A program made the position numbers and the translations under genes. From the NCBI RefSeq assembly GCF_003610295.1, contig NZ_RAPV01000002.1, positions 372,001-436,000 on the forward strand: a DNA stretch of 64,000 nucleotides. Reading direction: 5' to 3'. Within the stretch, counting starts at the first letter, position 1, and each line of letters starts with the position of its first letter. This DNA comes from Paraburkholderia sp. BL23I1N1 (GTDB taxonomy: Bacteria; Pseudomonadota; Gammaproteobacteria; Burkholderiales; Burkholderiaceae). The notes under the pieces are model-generated. The model was not told where the DNA came from, did not search any database, and was given only the letters and a program-made list of their open reading frames with translations. Positions 1-8,389 of this stretch are shown in pieces.

Positions 1-143
1 GGCACTGCCAGCCGGGCGAGATCATGGCTCTGCCGGAATGTTAGCGTATGGGGCCGCATGGGCGCGGCAAACTGAAAGGGTAATGCGGGGGGAGGCGAAG
101 GTGTGTTACTTAGGGTGTCGGGATGGTTACGCGCTGTTACGGA

Positions 144-518
144 TCAGACGCGCGAATCCGACGAGGTAGTCTGCCGGGCCAGCTTTCCAGCCGCCGCGCG
201 GCACGGTGCATCGCCTCGCGCGTGGCAGGTGCCCGAAACGCTCACGGGAATGACCGGGGTGCCGTTGGCCGCTGCGACGACACCGCTGCCCACAGCCGGC
301 AACGCTTTCAATTGCGCCGGAACGGCCTTAGCGCCCTTCTGCCCCCGCCGGTGCTCGACCCACGCCAACGCCGCGACCCCCACCGATCCACCGGGCAGCA
401 CGAACAGCACGGCGAACAACGCCAGTTTCCACCAGCGATGCGGCCCTTGAAAGCTGCTCAGCGCGGAATCGGTCAGGGAGCGGCTCAAGCCGCCAAGGGT
501 GTTTTTGAGGTACAGCAT
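144..518 (-). CDS. small single-pass membrane protein, function unknown
   Basis: A 124-residue protein I do not recognise as a family. One strongly hydrophobic segment lies at about residues 31-52 (WWKLALFAVLFVLPGGSVGV), preceded by a polar amphipathic N-terminus and followed by a basic, Ala/Gly-rich tail with two cysteines. This suggests an inner-membrane anchor with a soluble C-terminal part. The ATG at 518 has an AAAGGA ribosome site about 9 bases upstream and a good promoter (617-645) behind it, which supports a real gene over a shadow ORF. It is transcribed divergently from the MarR-type regulator and shares its control region, so co-regulation with the exporter is possible but unproven. 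Confidence 0.6.
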   Translation of the reverse strand: MLYLKNTLGGLSRSLTDSALSSFQGPHRWWKLALFAVLFVLPGGSVGVAALAWVEHRRGQKGAKAVPAQLKALPAVGSGVVAAANGTPVIPVSVSGTCHARGDAPCRAAAGKLARQTTSSDSRV

Positions 519-616
519 CGGGGAAATCCTTTGAGCACGGCGCCATGGCGGCGTGCAGACAATCGGTCAGAACATGGTCTCGGGTGGCGCGGGTCGCGCG
601 TAACTCGTTGCCTACA

Positions 617-645
617 ATAATATTGACTATGCAATTAAATTTCAA
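617..645 (-). promoter_or_regulatory. sigma70-type promoter for the 144-518 gene
   Basis: On the minus strand TTGAAA (640-645) and TATTAT (617-622) are separated by exactly 17 bases. Each hexamer has five of six consensus bases. The expected start near 610 would leave a leader of about 90 bases. Confidence 0.6.
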
Positions 646-651
646 GATACT
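623..651 (+). promoter_or_regulatory. candidate distal promoter for the marR gene
   Basis: TTGACT (623-628), a 17-base spacer and GATACT (646-651) on the plus strand. It overlaps the minus-strand promoter at 617-645 almost base for base, so the two directions would compete for polymerase. Confidence 0.4.
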
Positions 652-709
652 TTGCTTCACGTGCAATGGCGGTGTTGTTTTTGCGCGGTTTGCGCTGCGC
701 AAATCCAAT

Positions 710-738
710 TTGACTTGTCTGCTTAGGCAGCTAGAATT
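710..738 (+). promoter_or_regulatory. candidate proximal promoter and operator for the marR gene
   Basis: TTGACT (710-715), a 17-base spacer and AGAATT (733-738). The spacer contains the palindrome CTGC-TTAG-GCAG (719-730), a plausible site for autorepression by the MarR protein. The operator role is inferred from position only. Confidence 0.45.
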
Positions 739-769
739 CGTTCTGCTTGACGATGTTCCCGGATACACG

Positions 770-1312
770 ATGACTGACGGCCCCTACGAAGCGGACAAGA
801 TTCACCTCGAATCGAGTCTTGGCTATTACCTGACGAAAGCGCGAAACGTGCTTGTCGAGCGGATGGACCGTGCGGTCAAACCGTTGGGACTGACTGCCCA
901 GCAGATCGGCGTGATTCTGATGTTGTCCGCGCAACGCGCGAGCACGCCGTTCGAGTTGTCGCGCGTCATGTCGTACGACAGTGGATCGATGACGCGCCTG
1001 CTCGATCGCCTTGAAAAGAAAGGCTTTGTTGTACGCACGCGCAGCGACGCTGACCGCCGGATGGTCAAGCTGGAACTGACGCCGCAAGGCCACGAAGCCG
1101 CGCAGCAATTGCCCGGTCTGGGCGCCGCCGTACTGAACGAGCAGTTGCGCGGATTTTCAGCCGCGGATCATGCCGCCCTGCTCGACCTGCTCGGCCGTTT
1201 CATCGCGAACGGCATCGGTGCGGGAGCAAGCGCCTGTTGCGGACTCGGACCGCCGCAGGAATTGGAAGAGGCATCACCCGAAGAGCCGCCGTCAGATCAC
1301 GGCGGGCAGTAA
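770..1312 (+). CDS. MarR-family transcriptional regulator
   Basis: A 180-residue winged helix-turn-helix regulator. The start is taken at the ATG at 770 (MTDGPYEADK), because the open frame upstream of it covers the promoter region. The core runs from about residue 15 to 145: an N-terminal dimerisation helix, then the wHTH with LGLTAQQIGVILML, SGSMTRLLDRLEKKGFV as recognition helix, and the wing SDADRRMVKLELTPQG. MarR proteins usually repress themselves and a neighbouring efflux pump until a small phenolic ligand binds. The EmrB-type exporter 134 bases downstream on the same strand fits that. The last 35 residues are acidic and Pro-rich with a Cys-Cys pair, longer than most family members. 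Confidence 0.85.
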   Translation: MTDGPYEADKIHLESSLGYYLTKARNVLVERMDRAVKPLGLTAQQIGVILMLSAQRASTPFELSRVMSYDSGSMTRLLDRLEKKGFVVRTRSDADRRMVKLELTPQGHEAAQQLPGLGAAVLNEQLRGFSAADHAALLDLLGRFIANGIGAGASACCGLGPPQELEEASPEEPPSDHGGQ

Positions 1313-1445
1313 TCAAGAGGCGTTTTCGAAAGCGTCAGCGTCAGAATATATCTGTCTGGGCAGAGGGTGATCCGGCATGTAAGCGCGCCATTCGAAAGGT
1401 GCGATAAAGCTGCCGCGACAAGCTTTCCCGGTTGAGGAGAAACAC

Positions 1446-3008
1446 ATGGCTGCTACGGCACCCGCCGAAGCCCTACCCGCCGCCGAACCCGCTCCGCTCA
1501 AAGGCGGAGCGCTGGCGTTGCTTACCGTCGGCCTTGCGCTCGGCACGTTTATGGAAGTGCTCGACACGTCGATCGCGAACGTCGCGGTGCCGACTATTTC
1601 CGGCAGCCTTGGCGTGGCGACCAGTCAGGGTACATGGGTCATCTCGTCGTATTCCGTGGCCTCGGCGATCGCGGTGCCGCTGACCGGGTGGCTCGCGCGG
1701 CGCGTGGGCGAGGTGCGGCTCTTCACGCTGTCCGTTCTGCTTTTTACGATCGCCTCCGCGCTGTGCGGCTTCGCGCACAACTTCGAGTCGCTGATCGCGT
1801 TCCGGCTTCTGCAAGGGCTCGTCTCCGGGCCGATGGTCCCGCTCTCGCAGACGATTCTCATGCGCTCATACCCACCGGAGAAGCGCGGGCTCGCGCTCGG
1901 CCTCTGGGCGATGACCGTGATCTGCGCGCCGATTTTCGGACCCGTGATGGGCGGCTATATCACGGACAACTACACGTGGCCGTGGATCTTCTATATCAAC
2001 GTGCCGATCGGGTTGTTCTCGGCGGCGTGCGCGTTCCTGCTGCTGCGCGGCCGCGAGACCAAGGTGACCAAACAGCGTATCGACGCGGTCGGGCTCACGT
2101 TGCTCGTGATCGGTGTGTCGTGCCTGCAGATGGTGCTCGACCTGGGCAAGGATCGAGACTGGTTCAATTCGACATTTATCATCACGCTGGCGATTATTGC
2201 CGTGGTGTCGATAGCGTTTCTGCTGGTGTGGGAGACAACGGAGAAGGAACCCGTCGTCGATCTTTCGCTATTCAAGGATCGTAACTTCGCGCTCGGCGTG
2301 GTGATTATTTCGTTCGGGTTTATGGCGTTCTTCGGGTCGGTGGTGATTTTCCCGCTCTGGCTGCAGACGGTGATGGGATACACCGCGGGGATCGCCGGCC
2401 TCGCGACGGCGCCGGTCGGTATTCTTGCGCTGTTTTTGTCGCCGATGATCGGCAAGAATATGCATCGGTTGAACCTGCGCGTTGTCGCGAGTTTTGCGTT
2501 CATCGTGTTTGCGTTTGTGTCGTTCTGGAATTCGACTTTTACGCTCGACGTGCCGTTCAATCATGTGATCTGGCCGCGGTTGGTGCAGGGTATTGGGGTT
2601 GCCTGTTTCTTCGTGCCGATGACGACTATTACGCTGTCCAGCGTGTCGGATGAGCGGCTCGCTAGTGCTTCTGGTTTGTCGAATTTCTTTCGGACTTTGT
2701 CCGGGGCGATTGGGACGGCTGTCAGTACAACGTACTGGGAGAACGATACGATCTATCATCATGCGATGTTGACCGATTCGGTTAATGTCTATTCGGCTAA
2801 TACTAATGCTTATACCAATGCGTTGGCCGGGCTCGGGCTTTCGGGTGATAGCGTCACCGCGCAGTTGAATCAGGTTGTTACTGCGCAGGCTTATATGATG
2901 GCTACTAATGATTTTTTTCGTATTTCTTGTGGGGCGTTTCTTGTACTGGCTTTGCTTGTTTGGGTTACTAAGCCCAGGAAGGGGATGGGGGCTTCTATGG
3001 GGCACTAA
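1446..3008 (+). CDS. emrB: DHA2-family drug efflux transporter, EmrB/QacA type
   Basis: A 520-residue inner-membrane protein of the 14-helix major facilitator family that exports drugs by proton antiport. Recognisable parts are MEVLDTSIANVAVPTI in helix 1 (the D-T motif of DHA2 transporters), GWLARRVGEVRLF in loop 2-3 (motif A) and the motif-C-like GPVMGGYITDNYTWPWIF. The start is fixed by GAGGAGA 6 bases before ATG. EmrB normally works with an EmrA membrane-fusion partner and an outer-membrane channel; neither is beside it, so the partner is elsewhere or the pump acts alone. From about 2460 to the stop, codons shift strongly to T-ending forms, unlike the first two thirds. Confidence 0.85.
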   Translation: MAATAPAEALPAAEPAPLKGGALALLTVGLALGTFMEVLDTSIANVAVPTISGSLGVATSQGTWVISSYSVASAIAVPLTGWLARRVGEVRLFTLSVLLFTIASALCGFAHNFESLIAFRLLQGLVSGPMVPLSQTILMRSYPPEKRGLALGLWAMTVICAPIFGPVMGGYITDNYTWPWIFYINVPIGLFSAACAFLLLRGRETKVTKQRIDAVGLTLLVIGVSCLQMVLDLGKDRDWFNSTFIITLAIIAVVSIAFLLVWETTEKEPVVDLSLFKDRNFALGVVIISFGFMAFFGSVVIFPLWLQTVMGYTAGIAGLATAPVGILALFLSPMIGKNMHRLNLRVVASFAFIVFAFVSFWNSTFTLDVPFNHVIWPRLVQGIGVACFFVPMTTITLSSVSDERLASASGLSNFFRTLSGAIGTAVSTTYWENDTIYHHAMLTDSVNVYSANTNAYTNALAGLGLSGDSVTAQLNQVVTAQAYMMATNDFFRISCGAFLVLALLVWVTKPRKGMGASMGH

Positions 3009-3017
3009 GGTTTTTTT

Positions 3018-3178
3018 GTTGCCTGTGCGGGGCTTTGTTTGGGTGTTGGCCTCGTAGTGTTGGCCTTTCCTTGATTTCTTCGTAGTCTATTAGCGTTGCC
3101 CTGTGCGGGGCGGCACTTACTTCTCTTTGCCGGCCGGCCGCAAAGAGAAGTAAGCAAGAGAAAGCGGCTCAAACCGCT
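3018..3178. repeat. intergenic hairpin repeat element
   Basis: Two near-identical copies of GTTGCC(C)TGTGCGGGGC lie at 3018-3033 and 3095-3111. A perfect 15-base inverted repeat follows (3116-3130 with 3140-3154, loop CGGCCGGCC), then a second hairpin AGCGG-N6-CCGCT (3163-3178). The block sits between the convergent exporter and lipoprotein genes and could end transcription from both sides. I recall similar sequence dispersed in Paraburkholderia genomes, but only this copy is visible here. The GC-rich stretch from 3179 to 3385 shows nothing else I can name. Confidence 0.55.
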
Positions 3179-3385
3179 AATTCTTAAGCGGGTCCCCCGC
3201 ATAGTTGCGGTAGTGGTGCATCTGGAATCCGTGTTCTCGCACACTCCGCGTGAGTGACAAGGCGCTCATTCTTCCGGCGGCGCTGCGCGCGCCGTAGCGT
3301 AGCTTTTGAAGTCGGCCGTCGTGCCTTTGCGCCGTCGGTTTGATTGGCGCTCCTTCGTAGTTTCAGGCGCCTCCTGTTTTCTCCC

Positions 3386-3874
3386 TCACTGCGTTATCGC
3401 GTCCCCCGGGATCGATTGTCCCGAAGCGTCCGGGTGCATCGCCGTTGGTGCGGGTTGCGACGGCTTTTCGCCGTTTTGCGGTGCGCCCGCTGCCGTGCCT
3501 CGTACGGTTTCCTTGAAGTCGGCGCCCGCCGCCCATGGGTTCGGTTTGCATCCCATCGAGCCGTCGCAATGCGCCGCGAATCCAATCGTTGCCGTGCCGT
3601 CCGGGTTCGCCGTGCGCGTGATCTGGTACGCCAACGCACGCTTGCCACCATCCGGGCCCGCCGTCTGGATCAAGGTGTCAGTCGCGGATTCAATCTTGTA
3701 TGTCGAATGCCCCGCTACCCACGCCTGTGCACGCTGCCACCAAACATCACACTCGGCCTTGGTCGAACACGTCAACGGCGTGGTCGCAATCTGCATGACG
3801 TCCGGATCGACCTGCCCCTGCGTCGTACACCCCACCGCCGCCACGCACACTGCGGCCAACAGACCTCTTTTCAT
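3386..3874 (-). CDS. putative lipoprotein, function unknown
   Basis: A 162-residue secreted lipoprotein, starting at MKRGLLAAVC. It has a basic n-region, a short hydrophobic stretch and the lipobox AAVGC, so the mature protein should be acylated at that cysteine. A GGAGG site 10 bases before the ATG at 3874 favours this start over the longer frame beginning at 3907. The mature part contains four more cysteines (LTCSTKAECDVWW and AAHCDGSMGC), probably disulfide-bonded in the periplasm, and a Pro-rich tail. I recognise no enzymatic motif. It is convergent with the exporter and upstream of no clear operon partner. Confidence 0.7.
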   Translation of the reverse strand: MKRGLLAAVCVAAVGCTTQGQVDPDVMQIATTPLTCSTKAECDVWWQRAQAWVAGHSTYKIESATDTLIQTAGPDGGKRALAYQITRTANPDGTATIGFAAHCDGSMGCKPNPWAAGADFKETVRGTAAGAPQNGEKPSQPAPTAMHPDASGQSIPGDAITQ

Positions 3875-4070
3875 CACGGTGAAGCCTCCCTCTCTGGAGC
3901 GTGTCATGAAAGTTGGACCGCATCCCGGGCACGGTGTTTCATACGCATTGGCGAATGGCTCGAACGAGTGGAGATTTTGCCGCTATGGCCGCTCATCCAG
4001 CACCGCTTTATGTAGACGTTACTTGCGCGCAGAGAAAATGCGGCACTCTGCGACGATTTCGGCTTCACCA

Positions 4071-4104
4071 AAGAAAATGCCCTTCAGTGCTAACTGAACG
4101 GCAT
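4071..4104 (-). terminator. rho-independent terminator after gshA
   Basis: Arms 4077-4088 and 4093-4104 pair at 11 of 12 positions with a 4-base loop. The minus-strand product then reads TTTTCTTT. It lies 27 bases beyond the gshA stop. Confidence 0.6.
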
Positions 4105-4130
4105 GGGCCCACAACAGCCTGTCTTCTTCT

Positions 4131-5747
4131 TTAGACGCTAAACCGGTTCAGTGTGTACGCCCGGTATGCCGCGACAAATGCGTCGAATGAACCCACCTCT
4201 TCCCGTTCGAGTTTGGCCTGCCCTGCAAGCGATTGCGCCGCAAGATCGACAAACTCCTTGGTCTGCGCGGCATCCAGCGGACGCGAGCGGAAATATGCGG
4301 CGTGCGCTTCGCTTTGCTCAAGGCCAAACGCGAGGAAGCTCTGCTGCTTGTCGCGCATCGTCTGCAACACGCGCGCCGACGGCGTCAGCGATGCGTCCGC
4401 CAGTTTCGCGCGCTCAACCGTCACGGCGCGGGCGTGGGCGTCGCCGCCGTGCAATGCGTCAAGCGTTGCCGCAGCTGCGTCGATCTTGACGAGCAGTTCG
4501 TTCGCCCAATCTGTCATCGCGATCGGGCTGCCGTCGCGCGTCAGTTCGAGGCCCGGCTTGCGGCCTTCCATCGTCACGCGGCCAAAGTTCTGATTCGCCT
4601 CGGCATACGCGTCCGGTGGCAACAACGCGCTGTCGTCGAGCGCGCAGACCAGCAGGTAAGCATCGAGAAAACGCGATGTCTCCAGCGAAATGCCGGTCGG
4701 CTCGAACGGATCGATGTCCATGCAGCGCACTTCGACATACTGCACACCACGCGCAGCCAGCGCATGCAGCGGACGCTCGCCCGGATACGTGACGCGTTTC
4801 GGTCGGATCGTCGAATAGAACTCGTTTTCGATCTGCAGCACGTTCGTGTTGATCTGCACCCACTCGCCGTCGCGCTGCGTACCAATCGCCTCATACGCGG
4901 GATACGGCTGGCTCACGGCTTTCGTCAGCGCATCCAGGTAGCCCGGCAGCGTGTCGTAGTCGGCGCGCAACGCGGCTTGCGCGGTGGTGTTCGAGTAGCC
5001 GAGGTCGCTCATGCGCAAGCTGGTCGCATACGGGCGATACAGCGTGTCGGCGTCGAAAGTGTCGAGCGTGTGCTGGCGATCGCGGAGAAATCGGCGATCC
5101 AGCGCCGGCGAGGCGCCGAACAGATACATCAACAGCCAGTTAGTACGGCGGAAATTGCGGATCAGCGCGAGGTAACGGTCGGACTGGAAATCGACGGCAT
5201 TTGCCGTGGATTGCTGGTCGGCATGCAACGCCCGCCACACTTCTTCGCTCAGCGAATAGTTGTAGTGAATTCCCGCAATGCATTGCATCGTGCGGCCGTA
5301 ACGGAGCGCCAGGCCAAGGCGGTACACGTACTTCAGCTTGCCGATATTCGACGTGCCGTAATGCGCGATCGGAATACCGTCGTCCGTTTCGGGCAGCAGG
5401 CCGGGCATCGAGTTGTTCCACAGGATCTCGTCGCCGAGTTCGGCGTAGACGAAACGATGCAGCGTATCCAGCTTCTCGAGCGTGATCGAGACGTCGTGCT
5501 CGGCCGGCGTGATCAGTTCGAGCAACGCTTCGGAATAGTCGGTGGTGAGCGACGGATGTGTGAGCGCCGAACCGAGCGCGCGCGGATGCGGCGTCATGGC
5601 CAGCTTGCCGTCGTGCGTCACGCGCAGGCTTTCCTTTTCGATGCCGCGCAGGCCGCGTATCAGCGCGTCGCGCTGCGGGCCCGCGGTCAGCACGGACAGG
5701 CGGTGCAATAACGCGTCGGTCGTGCGGGAAGGTGTCGTGTTTGGCAT
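4131..5747 (-). CDS. gshA: glutamate--cysteine ligase (gamma-glutamylcysteine synthetase)
   Basis: A 538-residue cytoplasmic enzyme that joins L-glutamate and L-cysteine with ATP, the first and limiting step of glutathione synthesis. It follows the class I (E. coli GshA) pattern throughout: GIEKESLRV near the N-terminus, ALGSALTHPSLTTDYSEALLELITP, the block GTSNIGKLKYVYRLGLALRYG, GIHYNYSLS, and VEVRCMDIDPFEP near the middle. The length is close to the usual 520. The start is uncertain: the chosen ATG at 5747 (MPNTTPSRT) matches family N-termini, but an in-frame ATG at 5777 has a slightly better ribosome site. The gene stands alone; gshB is not in the window. Confidence 0.93.
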   Translation of the reverse strand: MPNTTPSRTTDALLHRLSVLTAGPQRDALIRGLRGIEKESLRVTHDGKLAMTPHPRALGSALTHPSLTTDYSEALLELITPAEHDVSITLEKLDTLHRFVYAELGDEILWNNSMPGLLPETDDGIPIAHYGTSNIGKLKYVYRLGLALRYGRTMQCIAGIHYNYSLSEEVWRALHADQQSTANAVDFQSDRYLALIRNFRRTNWLLMYLFGASPALDRRFLRDRQHTLDTFDADTLYRPYATSLRMSDLGYSNTTAQAALRADYDTLPGYLDALTKAVSQPYPAYEAIGTQRDGEWVQINTNVLQIENEFYSTIRPKRVTYPGERPLHALAARGVQYVEVRCMDIDPFEPTGISLETSRFLDAYLLVCALDDSALLPPDAYAEANQNFGRVTMEGRKPGLELTRDGSPIAMTDWANELLVKIDAAAATLDALHGGDAHARAVTVERAKLADASLTPSARVLQTMRDKQQSFLAFGLEQSEAHAAYFRSRPLDAAQTKEFVDLAAQSLAGQAKLEREEVGSFDAFVAAYRAYTLNRFSV

Positions 5748-6087
5748 TGATGCGAGTCGGGCGTTGTCGGCCGCCATGTGCCGCTTCACTGCGATCATGC
5801 AGCACTGCGCGGTTGACAACGTTCGGCGGAATTTTCGGGTAGCGGGCACTTTAACATCTCGCCACAACGGCTGCTTGAGGCCGCTTCGGCAGGCCCTCGG
5901 ACGACTCAACCTGGCCTAATTTCGATACGAAACGGCCTGCCCACCGCCTTGTTACGCTACCGGTCACATGCCAGCGGGCGCGACCCGCTTTGATTCCCGA
6001 CCGGCGTGCAGGGCCTCCGCTGCCGAGCGCAAGCACCGGGCCGATCCACTATGGCGTGCGGCCTGGCTTCCCGACTGCCGCACAACC

Positions 6088-7005
6088 TCAGCCGCCGCGC
6101 GCGGCGCCTGCCCGATCCGCGACCTCGTTCCAGAGATGCATCGCCGCGTACGCGCGCCACGGCCGCCACGCGTCGGTGCGAGTGCGTTGCTGCGTGGGCC
6201 GCACGAGCGATGGATCGCGCGCGCAGATCGCCTGCATCAGCACGAGGTCCCATGCGGGCCAGGCGTCGGCGTCACGCCATGCGCGCATCGCCACATACTC
6301 GACCGTCCATGGACCGATGCCCGGCAGTGCGAGCAAGGCCGCGCGCAGGCCGTTGGCATCGGCGACGCCACTGTCGAGCGGCACGTCGCCTGAAGCGACC
6401 GCCTGTGCGAAACCCTGCAACGCCGCTACGCGTTTACCCGGCATGCCGATCTTTTCCAGATCCACGGCGGCCAGTGCGGCAGGCGTCGGAAAGCGCCACG
6501 CGGTGTGCTCATGCGGATGACCCTCGATGCGCTCGCCGGCACGCTGCACCAATCGTCCGATGATCGTGGTCGCCGCCTTCACGCTGACCTGCTGCCCGAC
6601 GATGGCGCGCACCACCAGCTCGAAGCCCGACCACGCGCCCGGCACGCGCAAGCCCGGCACGGCTTCAACTAACGGTGCGAGCCAGGGATCGGCGGCCAGT
6701 TCGTTGCCGATCTTCTTCGGATCGGCGTGCAGGTCGAACATCCGCGCGATCGGCGCGGCGAGCGCGTCAGCATGGCGGCTCGCCGGGCCTTCGATGTTCG
6801 CGACGATGCAGCGCTTGCGCGGATGCAGGCGCACCGTCAGCGTGCCGCTGTCGCCGGCCCAGTCGATCGCGCGACGATAGGCGCCGTCTTCCACCGCTTC
6901 GACGCCGGGTGTGGCCCGTCCGCCGAAAAAGCGCAGCAGGCGCGGCCAGTCGAAGGGTGGTTTGAACGGCAATTCGAGTGTTGCAACGTCGTCAAGCGTG
7001 CTCAC
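6088..7005 (-). CDS. alkA: DNA-3-methyladenine glycosylase II
   Basis: A 305-residue base-excision repair enzyme that removes alkylated purines such as 3-methyladenine. After an AlkA-like N-terminal domain it carries the HhH-GPD fold: the helix-hairpin-helix LPGIGPWT at 227-234 and the catalytic aspartate at about D253 in WPAWDLVL. GTG at 7005 is the start; it overlaps the ada stop by four bases (GTGA), so translation is probably coupled and both proteins rise together in the adaptive response. The separate Ada-type N-terminal regulatory domains found in some AlkA fusions are absent, because Ada is encoded immediately upstream. Confidence 0.9.
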   Translation of the reverse strand: MSTLDDVATLELPFKPPFDWPRLLRFFGGRATPGVEAVEDGAYRRAIDWAGDSGTLTVRLHPRKRCIVANIEGPASRHADALAAPIARMFDLHADPKKIGNELAADPWLAPLVEAVPGLRVPGAWSGFELVVRAIVGQQVSVKAATTIIGRLVQRAGERIEGHPHEHTAWRFPTPAALAAVDLEKIGMPGKRVAALQGFAQAVASGDVPLDSGVADANGLRAALLALPGIGPWTVEYVAMRAWRDADAWPAWDLVLMQAICARDPSLVRPTQQRTRTDAWRPWRAYAAMHLWNEVADRAGAARGG

Positions 7006-8180
7006 GCGGCGTGGTCCAGGTTGGTGATGGTGACAGCAGTGGCCGCGTGCTCGCGGCGCTTGGGTTCATCGACCGAAGCGCCGCCGGCGTGCTGGGCTTC
7101 GTTGTCGAGCAGTGCGGCCTTGCGCGACAGGCCCCAGCGATACCCCGCCAGCGCCCCGCCCTTCTGCACGACGCGATGGCACGGAATCGCCAGCGCGACT
7201 GGATTCGTCGCACACGCGCTTGCCACCGCGCGCACGGCCCGGGGCGAGCCGACCGCTTCCGCAATCTGGGAATAGCTGCGCGTTTCACCGTAAGGAATGC
7301 GCCGCAGCGCGTCCCAGACGCGTTGCCGGAACGCGGTCGCGGCGATGTCCAACGGCAGATCGAAGTCCTGACGCGTGCCCTCCAGATAGGCTTCGATCTG
7401 CGCGATGAACGGCGCGAGGCGCGTTGCGTCTTCGACCAGATCGGCGTTGGCGAACTCGCCGCGCAGATCGTCGGCGAGTGTCGCGGCATTGTCGCCGAAA
7501 CCGATTTTGCAGATGCCTTTGTCGGTTGCGGCCACCAGCACGAAGCCGAGGGAGGTCGGCGCGCTGGCGTAACGCACGGTGAGCCCCGCGCCTTTGCGGC
7601 GGAACGCGGACGGCGCCATGCCCAATTCCGCCGAGGCGCTGTCGTACATCCGCGAGGGCGAGCCGAAGCCGGCATCCAGCGTGGCGCGTGTCACGTCCGA
7701 CCCGCTCTGCAGCGCGTCGCGCAACGCGGCGCCGCGCTGCGCGGCCTGATACTGACGCGGCGAGACGCCCACCACGCGCTTGAACAGACGTTGCAAGTGG
7801 AACGGGCTGACGTGCACCGCGTCGCTCAGTTGCGCGAGTGTGAGGCGTTGCTGCGGATCGGCATCCATCGCGGCACAGGCGCGATTGACGATCTCCAGCT
7901 CGCGCGGCAGGCCGCCGGGTTGGCAACGCTTGCAATCGCGGTAGCCCGCGGCGCGCGCGGCGTTTGCGTCGGTGAAGAACGCGACATTTTCGCGGCGTGG
8001 CTGGCGCGACGCGCAGGACGGTCGGCAGAACACGCCCGTCGTTTTGACGGCGTAGAAAAACGCGCCGTCGGCCTGCTGCTCATGGCGGGTAACGGCGTCC
8101 CAACGCTCGGCGTCGGTGCTCCAGCGGGTGGTGCCGACGGCGGTTTCGTCGACGATATCGGTACGGTCGGTGCGGTTCAT
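7002..8180 (-). CDS. ada: Ada: methylated-DNA methyltransferase and transcriptional activator
   Basis: A 392-residue bifunctional protein. The N-terminal zinc domain has the four cysteines C52, C56, C83 and C86 (FCRPSC and DCKRC); methyl transfer from phosphotriesters to one of them turns Ada into an activator. An AraC-type helix-turn-helix follows at about 105-195 (VSPFHLQRLFKRVVG). The C-terminal O6-methylguanine methyltransferase has the acceptor motif PCHRV with C334. The start MNRTDRTD at 8180 is preferred to the longer frame at 8237, which lacks family similarity. alkA overlaps its stop, giving a two-gene alkylation-repair operon. Confidence 0.93.
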   Translation of the reverse strand: MNRTDRTDIVDETAVGTTRWSTDAERWDAVTRHEQQADGAFFYAVKTTGVFCRPSCASRQPRRENVAFFTDANAARAAGYRDCKRCQPGGLPRELEIVNRACAAMDADPQQRLTLAQLSDAVHVSPFHLQRLFKRVVGVSPRQYQAAQRGAALRDALQSGSDVTRATLDAGFGSPSRMYDSASAELGMAPSAFRRKGAGLTVRYASAPTSLGFVLVAATDKGICKIGFGDNAATLADDLRGEFANADLVEDATRLAPFIAQIEAYLEGTRQDFDLPLDIAATAFRQRVWDALRRIPYGETRSYSQIAEAVGSPRAVRAVASACATNPVALAIPCHRVVQKGGALAGYRWGLSRKAALLDNEAQHAGGASVDEPKRREHAATAVTITNLDHAA

Positions 8181-8261
8181 GATGGTCCCGGAAAGGCGGT
8201 GTCGATGCTCACCAATGTAGGCCGCATGCCAACACACTACGCCCCGGTTCTTGCTCTGTCA

Positions 8262-8269
8262 TTGCGCTT
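8262..8269 (-). promoter_or_regulatory. candidate Ada box
   Basis: The minus strand reads GGAAGCGCAATG here, with AAGCGCAA matching the core of the E. coli Ada box (AAAGCGCA). It lies 82 bases before the ada start, where methylated Ada would activate its own promoter. No convincing -10 hexamer was fixed downstream. Confidence 0.45.
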
Positions 8270-8357
8270 CCTCGTAGGCACCGAGCCCCGCCAGGCGCTC
8301 GTTTCGCGTCAAACTGCGACAATTTGGCACGATATCGGGTTTTCCCTTAAAAAGTTA

Positions 8358-8386
8358 TTGCGTCGCACCAACCCCATGTGTATATT
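8358..8386 (+). promoter_or_regulatory. promoter of the candidate small RNA
   Basis: TTGCGT (8358-8363), a 17-base spacer and TATATT (8381-8386), five of six consensus bases in the -10. Transcription should begin around 8390-8394. Confidence 0.5.
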
Positions 8387-8389
8387 AGT

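Noticed and set aside
653..668. TGCTTCACGTGCAATG resembles the parS centromere site.
   Set aside because: Only 12 of 16 bases fit the universal site, and the two halves are not symmetric. It also sits in a promoter region.
3306..4097. A 263-codon plus-strand ORF over the lipoprotein gene.
   Set aside because: The minus-strand frame has a lipobox and ribosome site; the plus frame has neither.
4233..5711. A 492-codon plus-strand ORF opposite gshA.
   Set aside because: It is the antisense of a well-conserved gene, Arg/Val/Gln-rich and without ribosome site or family motifs. High GC produces many such shadows.
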